Positions 22,611-30,462 of a stretch of 64,000 bases of DNA are shown here, in pieces (within the stretch, counting starts at the first letter, position 1; each line of letters begins with the position of its first letter). The notes under the pieces were generated by a model that was given only the letters and a program-made list of their open reading frames with translations, did no database searches and was not told the DNA's origin. Both the position numbers and the translations under genes were made by a program. Source of the DNA: Sulfuriferula sp047300855 (GTDB taxonomy: Bacteria > Pseudomonadota > Gammaproteobacteria > Burkholderiales > Sulfuriferulaceae); the NCBI RefSeq assembly GCF_047300855.1, contig NZ_CP170197.1, positions 1,860,001 through 1,924,000 on the forward strand, written 5' to 3'.

Positions 22611-24014
22611 ATGATTCGTACCCGCTTCGCTCCCAGCCCGACTGGTTATTTGCACATTGGCGGTGCCCGCACCGCGCTATTTTCCTGGGCGTATGCCCGC
22701 AAGCACGGTGGCACTTTCATCCTGCGCATCGAGGATACCGACCTTGAACGCTCCACGCCGGAATCCGTCGAGGCCATTTTGCAAGGCATGGACTGGCTTG
22801 GTCTGGATTATGACGAAGGGCCGTTCTACCAGATGCAGCGCATGGCACGCTACAAGGAGGTCATCGGACAGTTGCTGGCCAGCGGGCACGCCTACCATTG
22901 CTATGCCAGCAAGGAAGAAGTTGAAACCATGCGCGAGCAGCAACGCGCCGCCGGACTCAAGCCGCGCTACGACGGCCGCTGGCGCCCTGAGCCTGGTAAA
23001 GATTTACCTGTGCCGCCGACTGGCATCGCGCCAGTGGTGCGTTTCAAAAATCCGCTGGAAGGCTCGGTTGCATGGAACGATCTGGTCAAAGGCATCATCG
23101 AGATCAGCAACAGCGAACTGGACGATCTGGTCATCGCCAGACCCGATGGCACGCCTACCTATAATTTCTGCGTGGTGGTGGACGACTGGGACATGAATAT
23201 TACCCAGGTCATTCGCGGTGACGACCACGTTAACAATACCCCGCGCCAGATCAACATCCTCAAGGCACTCGGCGCCACCCTGCCGCAATACGCGCATGTG
23301 CCGATGATTCTTGGTGCCGATGGTGAGCGTTTGTCCAAGCGCCACGGCGCGGTAAGCGTGATGCAATATCTGGAAGATGGTTATCTCCCCGAGGCGCTGC
23401 TCAACTACCTGGCGCGGCTGGGCTGGGCGCACGGCGACGAAGAGATATTTTCCATGGCGCGGTTCGTCGAATGGTTCAACCTCGAAGCCATCAGCCGTTC
23501 CCCCGCCAAGTTCAACCCGGAAAAACTGCTGTGGATCAACCAGCAATACTTGAAAATCGCAGATGATGTTCGTCTGGCCGAGCTAACTACCCCTTTTCTG
23601 CTACGCGATGGTGCAAATCTTGCGGATGGCCCCGCACTTACAGAAGTGGTCCATTTATTAAAGGAACGCGTTAACACTTTGGTCGAACTTGCTGATGCAG
23701 CAACGATTTTCTATCGTTATATCGAGCCTTCCGGGGAACAACTCGCACAGCATCTGTCTCCACAAGCGGTTCCTGCATTGACTACGCTGACCAACAACTT
23801 CTTGCTGATCGACTGGAAGCGCCAGTCAATTCAGGAAACGCTCAAAGCCGTGGTGGCAGACTCCGGACTGAAAATGCCCGGGATCGCCATGCCGCTTCGC
23901 GTACTGGTCACGGGTGCAACCCAGACACCCAGCATCGACGCTACACTTGAATTGCTTGGGCGTGAGACGGTGGTCGGCCGTTTACAAAAACAATTGGCAA
24001 AACTTGCCGACTAA
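22611..24014 (+). CDS. gltX: Glutamyl-tRNA synthetase GltX
   Basis: A 467-residue class I aminoacyl-tRNA synthetase with the HIGH-type motif RFAPSPTGYLHIGGARTALF at the N-terminus and the KMSKS-type motif GERLSKRHGAVSV near residue 240. Length and motif spacing match discriminating bacterial GluRS. No zinc-binding CxC cluster is visible in the insertion, as in many betaproteobacterial copies. Confidence 0.96.
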   Translation: MIRTRFAPSPTGYLHIGGARTALFSWAYARKHGGTFILRIEDTDLERSTPESVEAILQGMDWLGLDYDEGPFYQMQRMARYKEVIGQLLASGHAYHCYASKEEVETMREQQRAAGLKPRYDGRWRPEPGKDLPVPPTGIAPVVRFKNPLEGSVAWNDLVKGIIEISNSELDDLVIARPDGTPTYNFCVVVDDWDMNITQVIRGDDHVNNTPRQINILKALGATLPQYAHVPMILGADGERLSKRHGAVSVMQYLEDGYLPEALLNYLARLGWAHGDEEIFSMARFVEWFNLEAISRSPAKFNPEKLLWINQQYLKIADDVRLAELTTPFLLRDGANLADGPALTEVVHLLKERVNTLVELADAATIFYRYIEPSGEQLAQHLSPQAVPALTTLTNNFLLIDWKRQSIQETLKAVVADSGLKMPGIAMPLRVLVTGATQTPSIDATLELLGRETVVGRLQKQLAKLAD

Positions 24015-24021
24015 ATAGCTG

Positions 24022-24051
24022 TTCATAAGTATTCTGTTTTATTGTTATAAT
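24022..24051 (+). promoter_or_regulatory. Candidate sigma-70 promoter for the dsrE-like gene
   Basis: A perfect -10 box TATAAT (24046-24051) is preceded by TTCATA (24022-24027) at 18-bp spacing. It would give a leader of about 50 nt before the gene at 24106. The -35 match is 4 of 6. Confidence 0.5.
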
Positions 24052-24105
24052 CTCAATTCTTGACTTGAGACCACCCCTAATTTTTTTGCATGTGGAGATT
24101 GAAGT

Positions 24106-24474
24106 ATGGCTGATAAACTAATGATTATGCTGGTCAACACGGATCCCGCGAACGGCTCCGAACTGGGCGCACCTTTCTTTCAGGCAACCGTCGCCGCTGC
24201 GATGGAATATGAAGTGGAAGTGATTTTGACTGCTCGCTCCGGCGAACTGGCCATTAAGGGCGTGGCAGAAAAACTGTTCGTGAAGGAAGGCTCACCCAAG
24301 AGTGTGTATGACTTCATCAAGGATGCCCATGAAGCCGGCGTGCATTTCAAAGTGTGCACCCCTACCCTTGAACTGTGGGGCGATGACCTGATCCCAGAAA
24401 TCGAAGAAACCGTGGGCGGCGCCTACGTCATCCAGCAAGCCATGGATGACGATGTGGTAACTCTGACCTACTAA
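24106..24474 (+). CDS. DsrE-family sulfur-transfer-like protein
   Basis: A 122-residue DsrE/F-like protein (MADKLMIMLVNTDPANGSEL). It carries a single conserved-looking Cys in VHFKVCTPTLELWGDDLI, where DsrE-type sulfur carriers hold their persulfide Cys. The usual length of the family is matched. GGAG precedes the ATG, a good promoter lies upstream and a strong terminator downstream, so it is a well-expressed monocistronic gene. A role in cytoplasmic sulfur trafficking is plausible in this organism, but the partner is not identified. Confidence 0.85.
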   Translation: MADKLMIMLVNTDPANGSELGAPFFQATVAAAMEYEVEVILTARSGELAIKGVAEKLFVKEGSPKSVYDFIKDAHEAGVHFKVCTPTLELWGDDLIPEIEETVGGAYVIQQAMDDDVVTLTY

Positions 24475-24491
24475 GTTCGGTTACTCTCAAC

Positions 24492-24522
24492 AAAAAAGCG
24501 GAGCTTGATGCTCCGCTTTTTT
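24492..24522. terminator. Bidirectional intrinsic terminator
   Basis: A-rich left flank, stem GCGGAGC-5-GCTCCGC and a T run on the right make a terminator that works on both strands, ending the dsrE-like gene and the manC operon, which converge here. Confidence 0.93.
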
Positions 24523-24535
24523 GTTGCCTGCACTT

Positions 24536-25954
24536 CTAACTGCGCTGGTAAATGTCCTCAAAGCGCACGATATCGTCTTCGCCAAGATAAGCGCCCGACT
24601 GCACCTCGATCATGTGCAATGCAATCTTGCCCGCGTTTTCCAATCGGTGCGTGCTGCCCAATGGAATGTAGGTGGACTGATTCTCGGTGAGCAGCAGCAC
24701 TTCCTCATTACGCGTCACGCGCGCAGTGCCACTCACGACAATCCAGTGCTCGGCACGGTGATGATGCATTTGCAATGAAAGCTTTTCGCCCGGCTTTACC
24801 ATGATGCGCTTGACCTGAAAGCGGTCTCCCGCATCGATGCCCTCGTACCAACCCCACGGACGAAACACACGAGTATGGCTGAGGTGCTCGGTACGATTGT
24901 GCTGCTTCAGGTGCTCGACCACTTTTTTGACGTCTTGCACGCAGTCTTTGTGCGCCACCATGATGGCATCGCTGGTTTCCACGATCACCAGGTCGGATAC
25001 GCCAATTACCGCGACCATGCGGCCCTCGGCACGGATCAGATTGTTGCTGGCGCCATCACAGTAGACATCACCGCGCATGACATTGCCGGCATCATCCTTG
25101 ACCCCCACCTCCCAAAGCGCCGACCATGAGCCGATATCACTCCAGCCAATGTCGGCGGGCACTACCACGGCATTTTTGGTGCGTTCCATGACTGCGTAAT
25201 CGATGGACTCGGAAGGACATGCCGTAAATGCCTGGGTATCCAGACGGACAAAATCCAGATCGCGCTGGCTGTTATCCAGCGCCGCCTGGCAGGCGGCAAG
25301 GATATCCGGGCGGAACGCGCGCAGTTCATTGATAAACGTTGCAGCCTTGAACAGGAACATGCCGCTGTTCCAGAAATAGTCTCCGGATTGCAGATAGCCC
25401 TGGGCAATTTCACGGCTGGGTTTCTCAACAAAACGCGCAACTGCAAATACACCGTCCCAATGACTGCTCGCTATGCCGCGCTGGATATAGCCATAGCCGG
25501 TTTCGGGCGTTTGCGGCAGGATACCGAAAGTCACCAGCTGCCCAGCCTGGGCAGCTTCAGCGGCCTGGGCAACTGCGCGTTCAAATGCGGCTACATCGCC
25601 TATCAGGTGGTCAGCGGGCAACAGCAGCATCAACGCCTCGGCATCCTGCGCTATCAGGGCGAGCGCAGCGACTGCCGCCGCCGGTGCTGTATTGCGTCCG
25701 ACGGGCTCGAGAAAAATGGCCTCGGGCGCAACATCAATCGCACGCATCTGCTCGGCCACCATGAAACGGTGTTCGTGGTTACATACCAGCGTGGGCGGCG
25801 TGATGTCAGCAATACCGGAAAGGCGCAGCACGGTTTCCTGCAGCATGGTGCGTTCGGACACCAGCGGCAATAACTGCTTGGGCAACGCGGCACGGGACAA
25901 GGGCCACAGCCGGGTACCGGAACCGCCGGAGAGAATTACGGGATGAATATGCAT
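24536..25954 (-). CDS. manC: Mannose-1-phosphate guanylyltransferase / mannose-6-phosphate isomerase
   Basis: A 472-residue bifunctional enzyme. The start at 25954 follows AGGA and opens MHIHPVILSGGSGTRLWPLS, the nucleotidyltransferase motif; FVEKPSREIAQGYL marks its active site. The C-terminal third is the cupin isomerase domain (VKPGEKLSLQMHHHRAEHWI). It makes mannose-1-phosphate and GDP-mannose for polysaccharide. It is the last gene of the minus-strand sugar nucleotide run. Confidence 0.94.
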   Translation of the reverse strand: MHIHPVILSGGSGTRLWPLSRAALPKQLLPLVSERTMLQETVLRLSGIADITPPTLVCNHEHRFMVAEQMRAIDVAPEAIFLEPVGRNTAPAAAVAALALIAQDAEALMLLLPADHLIGDVAAFERAVAQAAEAAQAGQLVTFGILPQTPETGYGYIQRGIASSHWDGVFAVARFVEKPSREIAQGYLQSGDYFWNSGMFLFKAATFINELRAFRPDILAACQAALDNSQRDLDFVRLDTQAFTACPSESIDYAVMERTKNAVVVPADIGWSDIGSWSALWEVGVKDDAGNVMRGDVYCDGASNNLIRAEGRMVAVIGVSDLVIVETSDAIMVAHKDCVQDVKKVVEHLKQHNRTEHLSHTRVFRPWGWYEGIDAGDRFQVKRIMVKPGEKLSLQMHHHRAEHWIVVSGTARVTRNEEVLLLTENQSTYIPLGSTHRLENAGKIALHMIEVQSGAYLGEDDIVRFEDIYQRS

Positions 25955-25989
25955 GTTTTCCTGCTTCCTCAATCAATCGGGCGAGTCCG

Positions 25990-26880
25990 TCAATCGGTAC
26001 CATCCGCCTTGTTGCAATCCAGACACAGCTCCAACGCCGCCTCCCAGTCCGGCAAGGATAAACCAAAGCTGCGCTGCAGTTTGTCGCCTGCCAGCACTGA
26101 GTTGGCGGGGCGTTGGGCCGGCGTGGGGTAATCCGTACCGGGAATGGGGATCAGTTCCGGGCGTCTGGCTCCGGATTGAATGGTTAAATCCAGAATCGTT
26201 TGGGCAAATTGATACCAGCTCACCCTACCCCGGCTGGTCAGGTTGTAAGTGCCGTACAGCGCGGATTTATCCGGATCAAACGGCTGTTGCGCCAGCATCT
26301 GCGCCGTAGCCTCCGCGATCATGCGCGACCAGGTGGGCGCACCGTATTGGTCGGCAACGATACGCAGCTGGTCACGCTCCCTGAACAAGCGCTGCATGGT
26401 CAGAAGGAAATTGCCGCCGCGCAGGCCGTACACCCAGCTGGTACGCAAAATGAGATGAGGAATATTGGCCGCACGGATGGCATTCTCCCCTTCGAGTTTG
26501 GTTTGCCCATAGACTCCCAAGGGATGCGTCGCATCATCCTCAGTGTAGGCACCGGGTTTGTTGCCGTCGAACACATAGTCGGTGGAGTAGTGAATCATCG
26601 CTGCGCCGAGTTTTGCGGCTTCTTCGACCATGATGGCGGGGGCAATGGCATTCACCTTACGTGCCAGTTCCGGCTCGGATTCGGCCTTGTCCACTGCGGT
26701 ATGGGCGGCCGGATTGACGATCAATTCAGGGCGCAAAGCGCGTATGAAATTGCGCAGTGCAACCTCATCGGTCAAATTGAGCTGGCTGCTTGTAGGCGCG
26801 GCCACCGTACCCAGTGTCGCCAATGTGCGCCGCAACTCCCAACCCACCTGGCCATTGACGCCAGTGAGCAGGATGTTCAC
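25990..26880 (-). CDS. rfbD: dTDP-4-dehydrorhamnose reductase RfbD
   Basis: A 296-residue extended SDR enzyme. I favour a GTG start at 26880 that overlaps the rfbC stop by 4 bp (GTGA), giving NILLTGVNGQVGWELRR directly after the start; an ATG at 26895 lies inside rfbC. The active site YSTDYVFDG and YGQTKLEGE (Tyr-x3-Lys) are present. It performs the last step of dTDP-L-rhamnose synthesis. Confidence 0.95.
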   Translation of the reverse strand: MNILLTGVNGQVGWELRRTLATLGTVAAPTSSQLNLTDEVALRNFIRALRPELIVNPAAHTAVDKAESEPELARKVNAIAPAIMVEEAAKLGAAMIHYSTDYVFDGNKPGAYTEDDATHPLGVYGQTKLEGENAIRAANIPHLILRTSWVYGLRGGNFLLTMQRLFRERDQLRIVADQYGAPTWSRMIAEATAQMLAQQPFDPDKSALYGTYNLTSRGRVSWYQFAQTILDLTIQSGARRPELIPIPGTDYPTPAQRPANSVLAGDKLQRSFGLSLPDWEAALELCLDCNKADGTD

Positions 26881-27419
26881 GCAAACACCTCGCACTGCGC
26901 CAGCGGCAAGCCTGCAGCATCCTTGGCGGCGATTGTTGGTTCGCCTTCCAGGGGCCAGGTGATGCCCAGCGCCGGGTCATTCCACAGCAGGCTGCGCTCG
27001 AACTGCGGCGCCCAGTAGTCAGTGGTTTTATAAAGAAACTCTGCAGTGTCGGAAGTCACCACGAAGCCATGGGCGAAGCCTTTCGGTATCCATGCCATGC
27101 GTTTGTTATCGGCCGAGAGTTCCACGCCCACCCATTTGCCGAACGTGGGGGAGGATTTGCGCAAGTCCACCGCCACGTCATACACGCTGCCACTAATGAC
27201 GCGCACCAGCTTTCCCTGGGTATTTTGAATCTGGTAATGCAGGCCGCGCAGTACGCCTTTGGCTGAGCGCGAATGGTTATCCTGTACAAAGTCGTCTGGG
27301 ATACCTGCTTCGGTCATGGCTCGACGATTGTAACTCTCGTAAAAAAAACCGCGCTCGTCACCGAATACTTTGGGCTCGAGCACAAGTACATCGGGAATTT
27401 CAGTGGGTATGATATTCAT
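26877..27419 (-). CDS. rfbC: dTDP-4-dehydrorhamnose 3,5-epimerase RfbC
   Basis: A 180-residue cupin epimerase. Landmarks are EPKVFGDERGFFYESYN, the catalytic His in QDNHSRSAKGVLRGLHYQ and WIPKGFAHGF. Length matches the family. It follows rfbA by 2 bp and is coupled to rfbD by a 4-bp overlap. Confidence 0.96.
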   Translation of the reverse strand: MNIIPTEIPDVLVLEPKVFGDERGFFYESYNRRAMTEAGIPDDFVQDNHSRSAKGVLRGLHYQIQNTQGKLVRVISGSVYDVAVDLRKSSPTFGKWVGVELSADNKRMAWIPKGFAHGFVVTSDTAEFLYKTTDYWAPQFERSLLWNDPALGITWPLEGEPTIAAKDAAGLPLAQCEVFA

Positions 27420-27421
27420 GG

Positions 27422-28306
27422 TTAAAATAGGCGTTCATTGAGCATGGCCAATAAGTATTGACCATAGGCATTTTTCTGCAAGGGCGTTGCCAGCCGTTCG
27501 ACCTGCGCAGCATCGATATAGCCTTCACGATAGGCGATTTCTTCCGGACAGGATATTTTGAGTCCCTGGCGCTTCTCGATCGTCTGGATGAACAACGAGG
27601 CCTCCAGCAGCGATTCATGGGTACCGGTATCCAGCCAGGCATGGCCACGCCCCATGACTTCCACCTGCAGTTGCCCCATTTCCAGGTAATGCCGGTTGAC
27701 GTCAGTAATCTCCAGTTCACCACGCGGAGACGGCTTAAGCTTGCGGGCGATGTCGATGACCTGGTTGTCGTAAAAATACAGGCCAGTGACAGCGTAGCGC
27801 GATTTGGGCTGGGCGGGTTTCTCTTCCAGGCTGATGGCGTTTCCCTGAGCGTCGAATTCAACCACACCATAGCGCTCCGGGTCGTGCACCGGGTAGGCGA
27901 ACACCGATGCCCCGTCCTGACGAGCTGAAGCGGTGCGCAAGTCTCCGGAAAATTCATGGCCGTAAAAGATATTGTCGCCCAACACCAGTGCACTCGACGC
28001 GTCACCAATGAAATCCGCGCCGATGATGAAGGCCTGTGCCAGACCGTCGGGCGAGGGCTGGACTGCATAACTGAGATGAATTCCCCACTGGCTGCCGTCA
28101 CCCAGCAACTGCTCGAAGCGCGGCGTGTCCTGGGGGGTGGAAATAATGAGAATGTCCCGGATCCCTGCCAGCATCAACGTAGTAAGCGGGTAATAGATCA
28201 TGGGCTTGTCATACACCGGCAGCAGTTGCTTGGATACTGCCTGAGTCACGGGATACAGCCGGGTACCTGAGCCGCCAGCCAGGATAATGCCCTTGCGCGC
28301 GTTCAT
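27422..28306 (-). CDS. rfbA: Glucose-1-phosphate thymidylyltransferase RfbA
   Basis: A 294-residue nucleotidyltransferase starting MNARKGIILAGGSGTRLYPV (nucleotide-binding loop), with VSKQLLPVYDKPMIYYPL and EEKPAQPKSRYAVTGLYFYD at the sugar-binding site. It forms dTDP-glucose, the first step to dTDP-rhamnose. It overlaps rfbB by 4 bp. Confidence 0.96.
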   Translation of the reverse strand: MNARKGIILAGGSGTRLYPVTQAVSKQLLPVYDKPMIYYPLTTLMLAGIRDILIISTPQDTPRFEQLLGDGSQWGIHLSYAVQPSPDGLAQAFIIGADFIGDASSALVLGDNIFYGHEFSGDLRTASARQDGASVFAYPVHDPERYGVVEFDAQGNAISLEEKPAQPKSRYAVTGLYFYDNQVIDIARKLKPSPRGELEITDVNRHYLEMGQLQVEVMGRGHAWLDTGTHESLLEASLFIQTIEKRQGLKISCPEEIAYREGYIDAAQVERLATPLQKNAYGQYLLAMLNERLF

Positions 28307-29367
28307 GCTTGGCTCCCATACTGTTTTTCAACCCAGTGACGGTATTCGCCAGTGGCAACGTTGGCTACCCAATCCGGGTTGGCCAGGTACCAGGCAACCG
28401 TTTTGCGAATTCCGGTCTCAAACGTTTCTTGGGGGCGCCAGCCCAGCTCGCGTTCGATTTTGCGCGCGTCGATGGCGTAGCGACGATCATGGCCGGCACG
28501 GTCCTTGACGTAAGTGATAAGCTTTTCGTGTGGCGTCACGGGTGAATCCGGATGCAGTGCGTCGAGCATGGTGCAGATGGTCTTGACCACGTCGATATTA
28601 GTCTTTTCGTTGCGGCCGCCAATGTTATATACCTCGCCCGCCTGGCCCGCAGACAGCACGGCGCGGATGGCGCTGCAATGGTCGCCGACATAAAGCCAAT
28701 CGCGTACGTTCAGTCCATCGCCGTATATCGGCAGGGGCTTGCCGGCCACAGCGTTCATCATCACCAGTGGAATGAGCTTTTCCGGGAACTGGTAAGGGCC
28801 ATAGTTGTTGGAACAGTTGGTAGTAAGCACCGGCAAGCCATAGGTGTGATGGTAGGCGCGCACCAGATGGTCCGAGGCGGCCTTGGAGGCTGAGTACGGG
28901 CTGTTGGGTGCGTAGGCAGTGGTCTCGGTAAACGCGTCATCATGCGGGCCGAGGGAACCGTATACCTCGTCGGTGGATACGTGCAGGAAGCGGAATTCGG
29001 TTTTCTCCATCCCCTCCAATGCATTCCAGTAAGCGCGAATTTCTTCCAGGAAATGAAAAGTGCCGACAACGTTGGTCTGGATAAAATCTTCGGGGCCGTG
29101 AATCGACCGGTCGACGTGGCTTTCGGCAGCGAAGTTGATCACGGCACGCGGGCGATGTTTAGCCAAAAGGCCTGCCACCAATGCGCGATCGCCGATATCG
29201 CCTTGTACGAAGAGATGGCGGGTGTCGCCTTCCACACTGGCGAGGTTGTGCAGGTTGCCGGCGTAGGTGAGCTTGTCGAGGTTGATGACTGGCTCGTCAC
29301 AATCCGCAAGCCAGTCCAATACGAAATTGGCGCCGATAAAACCGGCGCCGCCAGTTACTAGAATCAT
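28303..29367 (-). CDS. rfbB: dTDP-glucose 4,6-dehydratase RfbB
   Basis: A 354-residue extended SDR with the NAD motif MILVTGGAGFIGANFVLDW and catalytic segments HVSTDEVYGSLG and YSASKAASDHLVRAYH. It converts dTDP-glucose to the 4-keto-6-deoxy sugar. First of the rfb genes, 19 bp after the EpsD-like lipoprotein gene; RfbB-A-C-D order is complete here. Confidence 0.96.
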   Translation of the reverse strand: MILVTGGAGFIGANFVLDWLADCDEPVINLDKLTYAGNLHNLASVEGDTRHLFVQGDIGDRALVAGLLAKHRPRAVINFAAESHVDRSIHGPEDFIQTNVVGTFHFLEEIRAYWNALEGMEKTEFRFLHVSTDEVYGSLGPHDDAFTETTAYAPNSPYSASKAASDHLVRAYHHTYGLPVLTTNCSNNYGPYQFPEKLIPLVMMNAVAGKPLPIYGDGLNVRDWLYVGDHCSAIRAVLSAGQAGEVYNIGGRNEKTNIDVVKTICTMLDALHPDSPVTPHEKLITYVKDRAGHDRRYAIDARKIERELGWRPQETFETGIRKTVAWYLANPDWVANVATGEYRHWVEKQYGSQA

Positions 29368-29386
29368 AGTAATTCCCGATTGGTCT

Positions 29387-30277
29387 TTATTTTATTTCCG
29401 GCAATCCGGAGGTATTGTTTTCGGGCTTGCCCTGCGCCGTATTTCCCATGCCGGAAAATTCGCCCATGTATTCAATTTTTGCTGCATCGCGCAGTTTCTT
29501 GATGTCCGCAGTAGCAACCTCGCGTTGTTTGGCGGCAGTCAGATAACGCTCTATTAACGGATGTGCCTTGTCGAGGGTAATTGGTGCAGACTGTATAGAG
29601 GTTATCTGCAATACCGTTATCCCGTTTGCAGATGGCAATGCCAATAGCTGTCCATTCTGCATGGTCTGCATACGGGGCACGATATTCATTGGCAATTGTT
29701 CTGCTGCCTTGACTTCGCTCCCTGTGCGGAACGGAATATTCTGGCTGCGCAGCCAGTTCACAAACTCGCCCAGATCATGACTGGTCTCGATGCGCGAGTT
29801 GAGTTCAGCAATCCTGTCCTTGGGCGCTGCAATAGCCAGTTCCTGCAAATTATAGATGCGGCGCTGACTGAACAACTCCGGATGCTGGTTGTAGTAGGCG
29901 CTGATGTCAGCTTCACTTGGTTTGGCGACTGCCTGCCCTGCATGCTGCAGATAGGCCTGGGACAAGACTTGATCATGCGCGGCCTGCAGCAACTGCTGCA
30001 CGGCGGGATCCTGATCCAGTTTTTGTGCTGTGGCTGCCTGCACCAAAAGCTGCTGGTCCACAAGAGCCTGTACCACTTGATCTTTGGCTTGCGGCGTTAA
30101 ATTTTGCGGGGTCAGACTCAGGCGCGACAAAGCCTGGTCGAATTGTGCGCTTGTAATTGCCGTTCCATTCACACTGGCAATGGCTGAAGATGTCTTTTCT
30201 TGCTTGCTGCAACCCACGAGCGTAACAGCCAACAACAGCACCAATGAGATCTTATTCATGAGTGGATACGATTTCAT
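29387..30277 (-). CDS. EpsD-like peptidyl-prolyl isomerase lipoprotein
   Basis: A 296-residue lipoprotein; start 30277 follows GGGAG, with a lipobox VTLVGC-SK near residue 25. The mature protein has a SurA N-like helical domain (NGTAITSAQFDQALSRL through QVVQALVDQQLLVQAA) and a parvulin-like second half without clear catalytic His residues. This is the layout of EpsD-family PPIases of exosortase/EPS clusters. It heads the dTDP-rhamnose genes, which suggests a role in polysaccharide export or assembly. No exosortase or Wza-type gene is in the window. Confidence 0.8.
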   Translation of the reverse strand: MKSYPLMNKISLVLLLAVTLVGCSKQEKTSSAIASVNGTAITSAQFDQALSRLSLTPQNLTPQAKDQVVQALVDQQLLVQAATAQKLDQDPAVQQLLQAAHDQVLSQAYLQHAGQAVAKPSEADISAYYNQHPELFSQRRIYNLQELAIAAPKDRIAELNSRIETSHDLGEFVNWLRSQNIPFRTGSEVKAAEQLPMNIVPRMQTMQNGQLLALPSANGITVLQITSIQSAPITLDKAHPLIERYLTAAKQREVATADIKKLRDAAKIEYMGEFSGMGNTAQGKPENNTSGLPEIK

Positions 30278-30401
30278 CCGAGTTTTCTCCCTAATTACTA
30301 TATTAGTGATCATGCCATAAGCCCGTGTCATGATGCGTATTATCGGTTGCCTTACAAGAGCAAACAATAGATCAATTGAATTACAAAATAGTCGTGACGG
30401 T

Positions 30402-30434
30402 AAAAAAAAAGCTGACTTCTCTGCAGAAGTCAGC
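30402..30434 (-). terminator. Intrinsic terminator of clpA
   Basis: A perfect 10-bp stem GCTGACTTCT-4-AGAAGTCAGC followed, on the minus strand, by a run of nine T. It lies 29 bp after the clpA stop codon. Confidence 0.95.
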
Positions 30435-30462
30435 CACAGCATTACTTGAATCCAGACAACAT

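Noticed and set aside
24052..24069. Dyad CTCAA...TTGAG before the dsrE-like gene as an operator
   Set aside because: Only five paired bases; too weak to separate from chance.
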